Below are positions 7,896 through 15,415 of a stretch of DNA of 36,894 nucleotides, in pieces. The position numbers and the translations under genes were made by a program. Each line of letters starts with the position of its first letter. The stretch's first letter is position 1. The notes under the pieces are model-generated. The model was not told the DNA's origin and made no database searches. It worked only from the letters and a program-made list of their open reading frames with translations. The DNA lies in assembly GCA_013138865.1 (NCBI GenBank), contig WTBY01000044.1, forward strand, positions 1 through 36,894. Direction: 5' to 3'. Source of the stretch: Helicobacteraceae bacterium (GTDB lineage: Bacteria > Campylobacterota > Campylobacteria > Campylobacterales > Sulfurimonadaceae).

Positions 7896-8060
7896 TTTAC
7901 TCACTCTTTAATATTTATTATCAACGAATAGTATGCGAAAATCAGTAGGTTTTCTACGCCTATTTTTTATACAACTCTCTTTCAAAATAGACTTAGTAGA
8001 TAACAAGTCACACTATGACCTACAATGCGGTTCAATTAAAAAAAGTAGAAGGATTTTAGA
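7896..8060. promoter_or_regulatory. Divergent promoter region between head and tail operons
   Basis: 165 bases with no gene, separating the leftward head genes from the rightward tail genes. Rightward, a TACAAT -10-like hexamer (8021-8026) is preceded by a short dyad GTCA-N5-TGAC (8007-8019). Leftward, AT-rich -10-like matches are present (revcomp TACTAT near 7931). A second small dyad GTAG-N5-CTAC lies at 7945-7957. No clear -35 elements are seen, as expected if these late promoters need a phage activator of the Mor/C type. The individual hexamers are weak evidence; the divergent layout is not. Confidence 0.45.
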
Positions 8061-8312
8061 GTGTTACAATTTTTAATAGACCTTTCACCTCTTCTAAATG
8101 TTATTTTTTTAGCTGTTTTAGTTCCTATATGGACACTTGCAAAGTCGCTAAAAACTTCTAAAGATGAGTTAAGTGAGTTAAAGAAGCTAAATAAAAGTAT
8201 GGTTCAAGAGTTAACTATCTTAAAAATAGTTGTCTTTCAATACCTACCAGATGAAGCTGCTAAAACTTACATGAAAGAGCTACTACAAAAAGAAAACTCT
8301 AAAACAAAATAA
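8061..8312 (+). CDS. Small single-pass membrane protein with coiled coil, unknown function
   Basis: 83 aa, GTG start with AAGGA seven bases upstream. One strongly hydrophobic segment (residues about 5-27, LIDLSPLLNVIFLAVLVPIW) is followed by a charged heptad-like stretch (SLKTSKDELSELKKLNKSMV) and another hydrophobic patch near ILKIVVFQYL. It is the first gene of the rightward operon. I do not recognise a family. The layout could suit a membrane-associated assembly or lysis-timing protein, but position gives no firm role. Confidence 0.6.
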   Translation: MLQFLIDLSPLLNVIFLAVLVPIWTLAKSLKTSKDELSELKKLNKSMVQELTILKIVVFQYLPDEAAKTYMKELLQKENSKTK

Positions 8313-8321
8313 GGAGAGTAA

Positions 8322-8474
8322 ATGCCAGAAGCAAAAAAAGTAACCATTAGAGCACTTAAACCTTTAAGAGGTGAAGATGGTAAAAAAGTAGCAGTTGGAT
8401 CAACAACTGAAGTATCTCAAAGCACTTCAGAGATTTTAATTAAACACAAGCATGCTGAGCTTGTAACAAAATAA
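8322..8474 (+). CDS. Small phage protein of 50 aa, unknown function
   Basis: ATG at 8322 with a near-perfect AAGGAG seven bases upstream, ending TAA at 8474, nine bases before the tail tube gene. Sequence runs MPEAKKVTIRALKPLRGEDG, then KKVAVGSTTEV and a C-terminal ILIKHKHAELV. This K(A/V)LKPL.G...V..G....V......ELI..G.A..V layout is common for tiny proteins beside tail tube genes in phages (an SH3-like or connector-like fold is sometimes suggested), but I cannot assign a function. Confidence 0.65.
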   Translation: MPEAKKVTIRALKPLRGEDGKKVAVGSTTEVSQSTSEILIKHKHAELVTK

Positions 8475-8483
8475 GGAGACGAC

Positions 8484-9044
8484 ATGGCAATTGAAAGATA
8501 TATAGGTGGTGGAAAACTATACTTCGCAAAGTTTAACGGGGTTGATTATGATACAGAAGTAGAGATTGGTGAGATACAAAGTGCTTCTTTAAAGGTTAAT
8601 GCTAATTATACAGATGCTCTTTCTAAAGATACAGGTGTTGCTAAAAAAGTTGACAAAGTAGCAACCTCTACAGACTCAAGTATCTCTTTTACTACTCAAA
8701 ATGTAAATAAAGAGAACATGGCTATGGCTATGTTTGGTGATTTAACAACTGAAACTTTTGCTATTGGTGAGCTTCTTCCAGATGGAACTGTTGCAACTGC
8801 TGAAGTAACTATACCTGTAATTATCGGTGCACAACAACCTAAAGTTGAAGGTAAACTAAGATTAGTTGGTGTCAACGTGACAGGTACAGAAGATCCTGTC
8901 CTTTTAGTTCATCATGCAGCGATCACACCAAGTGGTGATGTACGTGATTATTTTGCTGATAAGCACTCAACACTTGGCTTTGATGGTGAAGTTATGGAAA
9001 TCAATGGCGAGTACTTCAAAGAGTACTTCATACCAAAAGCGTAA
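8484..9044 (+). CDS. Phage tail tube (major tail) protein
   Basis: 186 aa, AAGGAG seven bases before ATG. Starts MAIERYIGGGKLYFAKFNG, then IGEIQSASLKVNANYTDALS, and beta-rich segments with a central TDSSISFTTQNV. This is the layout of siphovirus tail tube subunits (short N-terminal strand, tube-forming beta sandwich, loops). Position just before the frameshifting chaperone and tape measure supports it. No tail sheath gene precedes it, which argues for a non-contractile tail. Confidence 0.7.
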   Translation: MAIERYIGGGKLYFAKFNGVDYDTEVEIGEIQSASLKVNANYTDALSKDTGVAKKVDKVATSTDSSISFTTQNVNKENMAMAMFGDLTTETFAIGELLPDGTVATAEVTIPVIIGAQQPKVEGKLRLVGVNVTGTEDPVLLVHHAAITPSGDVRDYFADKHSTLGFDGEVMEINGEYFKEYFIPKA

Positions 9045-9054
9045 GGGTTAAGTG

Positions 9055-9534
9055 ATGATAAAAACTAGATACCCTATTGCTCTAGAGATTGACGATCAGC
9101 CATTCTCTATCGTTGTTAATGAACCTACAAAAGCTCAACAAAAAAAGATTGGTGATATCTTTGATAAAAGTGCTTTAGAGCACTCTAAAAGAGATTCTCT
9201 ACAGAGTGAGTTAAATGAAACTCAAAATGAGTTTGATATTAACAAACAGATCTTATCTGAAGATGATGTTAATGATAGACACTCAATCCTATTAGAGCAA
9301 AAAGCTCACAACAAGCGTATTCCACAAATTCTAAAAGATATAACAGAGCTTGATAAAACTTTAACAAATATGAGTGAAACTCTAAATGAGGCTTTTGCTA
9401 AAAGATTTGATCTTTTAGTAAGTGGAAATGATAAAGCTGCACTAAAAAAAGAGATCGAAACTAAAAATATCAACTATCAAGTGCTATTTAATGCGATCTC
9501 TGAGCTTGTTAAAAAAGAGAAAGTAAAAAAGTAA
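9055..9534 (+). CDS. Tail assembly chaperone (lambda G-like short form)
   Basis: 159 aa from the ATG at 9055 (AAGGG seven bases upstream; a GTG at 9052 directly precedes it). It has a beta-like N-terminus (TRYPIALEIDDQPFSIVVNE), a long charged coiled-coil middle (about residues 25-110) and a C-terminal helix ISELVKKEKVKK. No enzyme motif. Identification rests on context: it lies between tail tube and tape measure and ends at a slippery A AAA AAG directly followed by its TAA stop, the conserved layout of G/GT chaperones that bind the tape measure during tail assembly. Confidence 0.75.
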   Translation: MIKTRYPIALEIDDQPFSIVVNEPTKAQQKKIGDIFDKSALEHSKRDSLQSELNETQNEFDINKQILSEDDVNDRHSILLEQKAHNKRIPQILKDITELDKTLTNMSETLNEAFAKRFDLLVSGNDKAALKKEIETKNINYQVLFNAISELVKKEKVKK

Positions 9535-9573
9535 ATAACATTATCACCTACCTAAAACAAGGCAGTGATAATG
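9525..9573 (+). promoter_or_regulatory. Programmed -1 ribosomal frameshift signal
   Basis: Slippery heptamer A AAA AAG at 9525-9531, in the correct phase for -1 slippage (0-frame codons AAA AAG), with the 0-frame stop TAA next. After a 7-base spacer there is a perfect 9-bp stem, CATTATCAC (9539-9547) with GTGATAATG (9565-9573), enclosing a 17-base loop. The heptamer is the one used by E. coli dnaX. Heptamer, spacing and stem together fit the classical mechanism. Confidence 0.85.
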
Positions 9574-9770
9574 GAATATTTAGCGTAAAACTCATTTGTG
9601 AATGGGAGATACGCATTTCAAACTTAGTCAACTTAAGCACTAAGGGTGGAATGAGTGGTGTAGAGATCGAATATATGATCGTAAAAGATTATTGTGAAAA
9701 GTATGAACTTGACACTATAGAGATCTACGAAACAGTAAAGCACATCTGTGCAGAGGTTTATAAAAAGTAA
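9531..9770 (+). CDS. Frameshift-only extension of the tail chaperone (GT-like T domain)
   Basis: In the -1 frame relative to the chaperone, codons run open from the slippery site to TAA at 9768-9770. They encode VNNIITYLKQGSDNGIFSVK, then a region with CEWEIRISNLVNLS and VEIEYMIVKDYCEKYEL, ending CAEVYKK (79 aa). No good start codon with a ribosome binding site opens this frame, so it is expected only as a fusion, giving a GT-like protein of about 239 aa. The stop overlaps the tape measure start as TAATG. Confidence 0.8.
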   Translation, partial: VNNIITYLKQGSDNGIFSVKLICEWEIRISNLVNLSTKGGMSGVEIEYMIVKDYCEKYELDTIEIYETVKHICAEVYKK

Positions 9771-12700
9771 TGGATAAAGAGCTAAAAATAAAAATATCTG
9801 TTGATAAAAAGACAGGTAATATTAAAGTTGTTGGTAATGAGTTTGACCTACTAAAAGGTAAAACTCAAAAAACTACTGATGGCATAAACTCTTTAAATAG
9901 CTCAATACTAAACCTCGCCAAAGGTGCTACTGCAATATATGCACTCAAACAAGCTTTTGACTTCTCAAGAGAAATTGTAACTACAGGTATAGCTTTTGAG
10001 TCACTAAGAGACTCTTTAAGTGCTGCTACTGGTGGAGTACATCAAGGAGCCAGAGCTTTATCATTTTTAAAAGAAGAGACTGAACGTTTAGGAACTTCTT
10101 TTGAACCTTCAATAAGAGGTTTTAAAGATCTCTCTGCTGCAGCTGAGGGTACAACTCTAAACACACAAACAATCAGAGATATTTTTACAGGTGTTTCAGA
10201 AGCATCTACTGTTATGAAGCTCTCTGTTGATGATACTAACGGTGTTTTTAGAGCTTTATCTCAAATTATGAGTAAAGGTACAGTTCAAGCTGAAGAGTTA
10301 CGAGGTCAGTTAGGTGAGAGATTACCAGGGGCTTTTGTTACAGCTGCAAAAGCTATGGGTGTGACAACTAGAGAACTTAATAAAATGTTAGAGCAAGGAC
10401 AAGTAATATCAGATGAATTTTTGCCTAAGTTTGCAGATGAACTTAGCCGAAGATTTGGAAAAGATGTTCCAATAGCAGCTAAAAGTGCTCAAGCTTCTAT
10501 GAATAAGTTTGGTAATGAATTATTGAACCTAAAAGTAGCCATTGCTGATAGTGGTGTAACTGATTTAGCTCAAGATTTTACAGATATTAGTACGGAGATA
10601 TTAAAAGCAACTTCTAACTTTATCAAAGGACTTAAAGTTGAGCTTCAAAGTGTTAATGAAATAAAAGAGTATGAAGAATACTTTACTAAGATGGCTTCAT
10701 TAGGTGCTGAATGGTCAGAGTACGAAGATAAAAAAAGTCTTTGGTACTATCCTAAAGATGCAGCACTTCAAAAACAAAAAATGATTGAGGGTGAAATTTC
10801 TTTACTGAGAGAAAAGTATAGATGGATCGAAGATACTCAAGAGATCGAACTAAATGATCCAAAACCTACTAAACCTAATTCTAAAACAAATGAAGAGATA
10901 AAAGCTCAAGAGAAATTAATAGCAGCTAACAATAAAGCTTATGACTCATATGTACAGATAACTGGTTCTTCTTATGATAAGTGGTTAAGTAATACTAACA
11001 ATACCATGATAGATCTTGCTACTAATGGTAACTTAACAACTAAGCAACTAATGCAAGTTTGGAGTACTTTAGAGCAAGGCTTTAATGAGTCACAAATAGA
11101 TACAACTTGGAGCGACACCCTAAACAAAAACTACACAACCATGCTCGACTCTCAAATAGATCTAATCAGCTCAACTAACGAGTGGCAAAATGGTTTAAGT
11201 GGTGTAGCTGAGTCTATATATGGTATCTCTACTTCACTATCTAAACTGAGTGTAGATAATTTAACTTATACAAAAGAGCAATTTTTACTAGATAATAAGT
11301 TTGAAGCTGAACGTGCAAAATATAGTGATGACAAAATAAAACAAGCTGTCTTAACTCACCAGTACACAAAAGATAGTGCAGCTTTAAAACAAAAAGCTTT
11401 TCAAAATGAGCTACAAGGTTACGCTCAACTCACAGGTGCAATGAGTGGAATGTTCGAGCAAGGTTCTCGTGAAGCTGCTGCTTTTGAAATGGCACAGTCA
11501 GGTTTAGCCTTAGTAGCTGGAGTAACTGCAATAGTCTCTCAAGGTGCTGGTGATCCATATACTGCATTTGCTCGTATAGCAGCTATGAGTGCATTAGTCG
11601 TTTCAACTCTTCAAAGTGCTGGTATAGCTTTTGGTGGTGCTGGAACTACTACAACCTCTTATGACACATTCTCAGCAGAAACTGCAAATGTAGGAGCTGG
11701 TACAACTCTTGGTGATACAACTGCACAAAGTGAGTCTGTAGTAAACTCACTATCACTATTAGAAGAGTTGGCACAACCAGAGTTTGAGTTAATATCTCAA
11801 ATGACTAAAAGTTTACTCTCTATTGAACAAAATATAGGTGGTCTTACAGGTAACATTATTAAACAAGGTGGCTTTGCACTTGGTGAAGGATTTACACCAA
11901 GTTCAAGCCTAAGCTTCTTTGAGAAAAATATGGATCTCATCATTGGTACTGCATTACCTAAGTCACTTGATCTTTTTGTAGATCCTGTTACTTCGTGGAT
12001 CGGTTCTGCTCTTGGAGGAGTTCTTGGTGGAAGCTCATCAAGCTCACTCTCTGATAGTGGTTTATCTTTTAATGAGCAACTTATAACAGATGCGATCAAC
12101 AACATAAGTGGTAATAGTTACCAAACTATAAAAACCGATACAGATGGTGGATGGTTTAGTAGTGACAGTACTAGCTACAACTCTTACTTTGAGATGTTAG
12201 AGTATGAAACATCTTCACAATTCGAGCTAGTTCTCTCAAATCTTTATGAAACAGTTCTGCTAAGTAGTGATGCTCTTGACATAACTCTTTTAAAAACTAC
12301 AAGGGAGCTTTCAGACTTCTATGTGGACCTTGGAAAAATATCTTTAAAAGGTAAAACTGGCGAAGAGATCCAAGAAGAGCTAACTAATATCTTTGGTGCA
12401 GTTGCAGATGAGATGGCTTATGATGCTTTTCCACTTCTTTCAAACTTCCAACATGTAGGTGAAGGTCTTTTTGAGACTCTTTCACGTGTTAGTGTAGGAA
12501 TGGAAGAGGCAGAGTACTATATAAATAGACTAGGTTACGCTTTTGATGATGTAACTTACACTCAAATCTCAAACAAACAAGGTGACATAGCACTAGAAGC
12601 TCTGCAACAATCGATCGTAAAATTTGATGAAGCAATTTATGGTTTAGATAATGGTGTAGTAAAAATGGTTGAGAACATCAATGGTTCAGTAGCTGATCTA

Positions 12701-14527
12701 TATGAGAGCTATGAGACTTTCACAAAACTACGATCACAACTAGCAATGATAGGAAAAGATGAGAGTTACTTAACTTCAAATATGTTGCTTGGTGCTGGTG
12801 GAGTTAATGAACTATCTTCTGGAATGGATAGCTACTTTGAGAACTACCTAAGTGATGATGAACAACTAAAATACAACACTCAATCTATGAGAGCTGAGTT
12901 TGATAAACTAAATTTAACTATACCTCATACTAAAGAGGACTTTAGCAACTTAGTTGAATCACTAAACATATCAAGTGCAAGCGGTCAAGAGCTATATGGT
13001 CGTCTTATTTTACTCTCTGATAGTTTCTCATCACTACAAGATGAAGCAGCTGTTTGGGATGAGAGTATTAAAAGTGCAATAGAAGCTTATGATGACTCAT
13101 ACACTAACTCATTAGATGAGATAAATAGTGAGTTAAATAGTTTTGTAAGCTCACTAAAAGGTGTTACAAAAACTCTTGATGTCACTCTCTCTAAAATAAC
13201 AGGAACTAGAGATGACTTAGCTCTTACAAATCAGAGTGCAACCGATCAAGAGTTCTACCTACTAAGCAGATATAACCAAGAGTTAAGTGAGTTTAACGCT
13301 GCACAAACTAGCTACTTTGAGAACCCATACGATGTTGAAGCTGCTAATAACTACACTACAAATAGAGATGAGCTTTTAAGTGTTATCGATAGTTACAGAA
13401 CAGTAGTTGATGAGAACGGACTCTCAAATGCTGGTGTTGATGCAATGGATCTAACTCTATCAAATATCTACGATGCAACTACGATCGAGCAAAACTTAAT
13501 GGCGCAACAACTCAAAGAGCTTGAAGATATTCAAGCTAACACTTTTGCACAAAACGAGCAGTTACTAGCTGTTAATACAAATATAGCAGAACAGCTTCGT
13601 CTTCAACTAGCAGAAATTACAGCAGCTAAAGATGCAATCACTCCAGCTGAGTTTATGTACGACACAACACTTAGTGGACGTGCAACTGCTGATGGTTTTA
13701 TCTTTGATGATGGAGCTGATTTTAAACTCACTATGGCAGATGGAGCTATCATACAAAGAGAGTACTCAACACTTGATGAAGCGATCGTAGGTCTTAAAGA
13801 TATTATAGAGCAGTACCCAACAGAGTTTTTATATGAACAGGCTTCAAGTGCAATTGATTATTACACTATGGCGAAAGATGCACTTGCTCCTTATGAGGGT
13901 GAATACACTAACCTAGATAGTATGCAGTACTACGAAGCACTTGCATATTTAAGAGATGAGCAAGTAGATGTTGCAACATACATGAACCTCTCTGCAAGGT
14001 TAATTAGTGAAGCATTTAATGCAAATGGACAGAGTTACTACACAGGTAACTATACCGATCCAAATGGTCTCTCAACATACTCACCTTGGACTCCTTCATA
14101 TCATATGGATGAATATTTTAAAACAGCTACAAATCAAGACCTTCTTAACTCAGGTCTTAACGCAGGGTTTGATAATGAAATGGGTATCACAATAGATCAA
14201 AACTGGTTACGTCTTATGGGTAGTGCAATTAATTTACCAAGTTATGATGTAGGAACTTCATTCGTGCCTCATGACCAGATAGCTAAAATTCATCAAGGTG
14301 AAGCTATTTTACCACTTGATCATGCAAAAGTTTATAGAGAGCGAGGTCTAAATATAGGTAACGATCTAAATGGAATAATTCTAGTTGTGGGTGAGCTTCA
14401 AAAGCTTAACTCTAAGATAGAAAACTTAGAAGAACAGAATGCAACCTTGGTTGAAATTACTCACACTTACACATCTGCAGAAGCTAGAAAAGATCGTGAA
14501 GTTAGAGCTAAGGAGCTAATAGCATGA
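9770..14527 (+). CDS. Phage tail tape measure protein
   Basis: 1585 aa, the largest gene in the window. Residues about 100-250 carry the tape-measure N-terminal signature (LSQIMSKGTVQAEELRGQLG, then RLPGAFVTAAKAMGVTTREL and LEQGQVISDEFLPKFADEL). Hydrophobic, small-residue-rich segments lie around residues 560-625 (SGLALVAGVTAIVSQGAG, ARIAAMSALVVSTLQSAGIA). Near residue 1490 the C-terminal YDVGTSFVPHDQIAKIHQGE motif is typical of tape measures. By the usual rule of about 0.15 nm per residue the tail would be near 240 nm (inference). The start overlaps the frameshift product stop as TAATG; the stop overlaps the next gene as ATGA. Confidence 0.93.
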   Translation: MDKELKIKISVDKKTGNIKVVGNEFDLLKGKTQKTTDGINSLNSSILNLAKGATAIYALKQAFDFSREIVTTGIAFESLRDSLSAATGGVHQGARALSFLKEETERLGTSFEPSIRGFKDLSAAAEGTTLNTQTIRDIFTGVSEASTVMKLSVDDTNGVFRALSQIMSKGTVQAEELRGQLGERLPGAFVTAAKAMGVTTRELNKMLEQGQVISDEFLPKFADELSRRFGKDVPIAAKSAQASMNKFGNELLNLKVAIADSGVTDLAQDFTDISTEILKATSNFIKGLKVELQSVNEIKEYEEYFTKMASLGAEWSEYEDKKSLWYYPKDAALQKQKMIEGEISLLREKYRWIEDTQEIELNDPKPTKPNSKTNEEIKAQEKLIAANNKAYDSYVQITGSSYDKWLSNTNNTMIDLATNGNLTTKQLMQVWSTLEQGFNESQIDTTWSDTLNKNYTTMLDSQIDLISSTNEWQNGLSGVAESIYGISTSLSKLSVDNLTYTKEQFLLDNKFEAERAKYSDDKIKQAVLTHQYTKDSAALKQKAFQNELQGYAQLTGAMSGMFEQGSREAAAFEMAQSGLALVAGVTAIVSQGAGDPYTAFARIAAMSALVVSTLQSAGIAFGGAGTTTTSYDTFSAETANVGAGTTLGDTTAQSESVVNSLSLLEELAQPEFELISQMTKSLLSIEQNIGGLTGNIIKQGGFALGEGFTPSSSLSFFEKNMDLIIGTALPKSLDLFVDPVTSWIGSALGGVLGGSSSSSLSDSGLSFNEQLITDAINNISGNSYQTIKTDTDGGWFSSDSTSYNSYFEMLEYETSSQFELVLSNLYETVLLSSDALDITLLKTTRELSDFYVDLGKISLKGKTGEEIQEELTNIFGAVADEMAYDAFPLLSNFQHVGEGLFETLSRVSVGMEEAEYYINRLGYAFDDVTYTQISNKQGDIALEALQQSIVKFDEAIYGLDNGVVKMVENINGSVADLYESYETFTKLRSQLAMIGKDESYLTSNMLLGAGGVNELSSGMDSYFENYLSDDEQLKYNTQSMRAEFDKLNLTIPHTKEDFSNLVESLNISSASGQELYGRLILLSDSFSSLQDEAAVWDESIKSAIEAYDDSYTNSLDEINSELNSFVSSLKGVTKTLDVTLSKITGTRDDLALTNQSATDQEFYLLSRYNQELSEFNAAQTSYFENPYDVEAANNYTTNRDELLSVIDSYRTVVDENGLSNAGVDAMDLTLSNIYDATTIEQNLMAQQLKELEDIQANTFAQNEQLLAVNTNIAEQLRLQLAEITAAKDAITPAEFMYDTTLSGRATADGFIFDDGADFKLTMADGAIIQREYSTLDEAIVGLKDIIEQYPTEFLYEQASSAIDYYTMAKDALAPYEGEYTNLDSMQYYEALAYLRDEQVDVATYMNLSARLISEAFNANGQSYYTGNYTDPNGLSTYSPWTPSYHMDEYFKTATNQDLLNSGLNAGFDNEMGITIDQNWLRLMGSAINLPSYDVGTSFVPHDQIAKIHQGEAILPLDHAKVYRERGLNIGNDLNGIILVVGELQKLNSKIENLEEQNATLVEITHTYTSAEARKDREVRAKELIA

Positions 14528-15414
14528 GATATGTTGAGCCTATAGACTTATTAGATACGTTAGTAATTAACTATAACTCAGTTGATTCTGCATTAAGCGA
14601 GTGGGATCCTTCTAAAAGTGATTATGCTCTTGGTAATGTAGTCAAAGTAGCAGCTGATAAGAAGAAATATAAACTAGCAGCTTCAGTAGTTGAAGCTGGA
14701 GCAATGCCTTCTCAAAATCCTACCATCTGGCAAGGCTCACCATTAAGTGAATATGCAATGTTCGAGCATAAAAAATCAACTCTTTCACAAAGTTTAGAGG
14801 GTATCAAGTTTTCATTTTCTGGTGCTGGAGTTGATACCCTCTACTTGCAAGATATAGATGGAACTCAGGTAAGTGTTCATGAGAAAAATGAAGCTGGAGA
14901 GATTTTACAAACTCAAACTAAAGATATTTATGAGTATGAGATAGCTTCATTAGGTGAGTACTTATTTCAAAGAGATACACCAAAAAATAGAACTATACAG
15001 TTTAATATTAACTCTCTTTTAGTTCATACGATCGAAGTTGAGATAACAGGTGTTTGTGAGTGTAGATATTTCATAGCTGGTCAAAAGGCTGAACTAGGTC
15101 ATACTCTAGTTGATGGTATAGACTATAACTTAGATGACTTTTTTACTCAAGAGCGTGACGCATGGGGTGACATTATTTGGAGTGATAGTAGAATTATAGA
15201 GAGTGCAACACTTCCAGTTCTAGCAGATAACTCAGTTATAAACTCAAATGTTAATAGACTTCAATTCTTACAAGGCAAACCAATACTATGGATCGCAGAT
15301 GATCGTGAAGTAGTAGAGTTTGACTTTATAAATATTTTTGGAAGGCTCTTAAATGTAAGAGTCTCACCACTTATCAACAAATCAACCAAATCATTACAAA
15401 TAGAAGGGATGTAA
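14524..15414 (+). CDS. Putative tail tip / distal tail protein with a carbohydrate-binding-like N-terminal segment
   Basis: 296 aa, ATGA-coupled to the tape measure. Residues about 27-70 (WDPSKSDYALGNVVKVAADK, then KYKLAASVVEAGAMPSQNPTIWQ) follow the W....Y..G..V......Y.......P......W pattern of small carbohydrate-binding modules. The remainder is beta-rich, with a C-terminal VEFDFINIFGRLLNVRVSPL segment. The role as a distal tail or hub component is inferred from its place between tape measure and fibre; I do not recognise a named family. Confidence 0.5.
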   Translation: MRYVEPIDLLDTLVINYNSVDSALSEWDPSKSDYALGNVVKVAADKKKYKLAASVVEAGAMPSQNPTIWQGSPLSEYAMFEHKKSTLSQSLEGIKFSFSGAGVDTLYLQDIDGTQVSVHEKNEAGEILQTQTKDIYEYEIASLGEYLFQRDTPKNRTIQFNINSLLVHTIEVEITGVCECRYFIAGQKAELGHTLVDGIDYNLDDFFTQERDAWGDIIWSDSRIIESATLPVLADNSVINSNVNRLQFLQGKPILWIADDREVVEFDFINIFGRLLNVRVSPLINKSTKSLQIEGM

Positions 15415-15415
15415 A

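Noticed and set aside
8007-8026. GTCA-N5-TGAC dyad as a Mor/C activator site
   Set aside because: Too short, and too close to the -10 for a Mu-type activator; kept only as part of the divergent region.
11797-12105. Minus-strand open frame of about 100 codons inside the tape measure gene
   Set aside because: It lies fully within a convincing long gene on the other strand, with no start signal and atypical Pro/Ser/Arg-rich composition.
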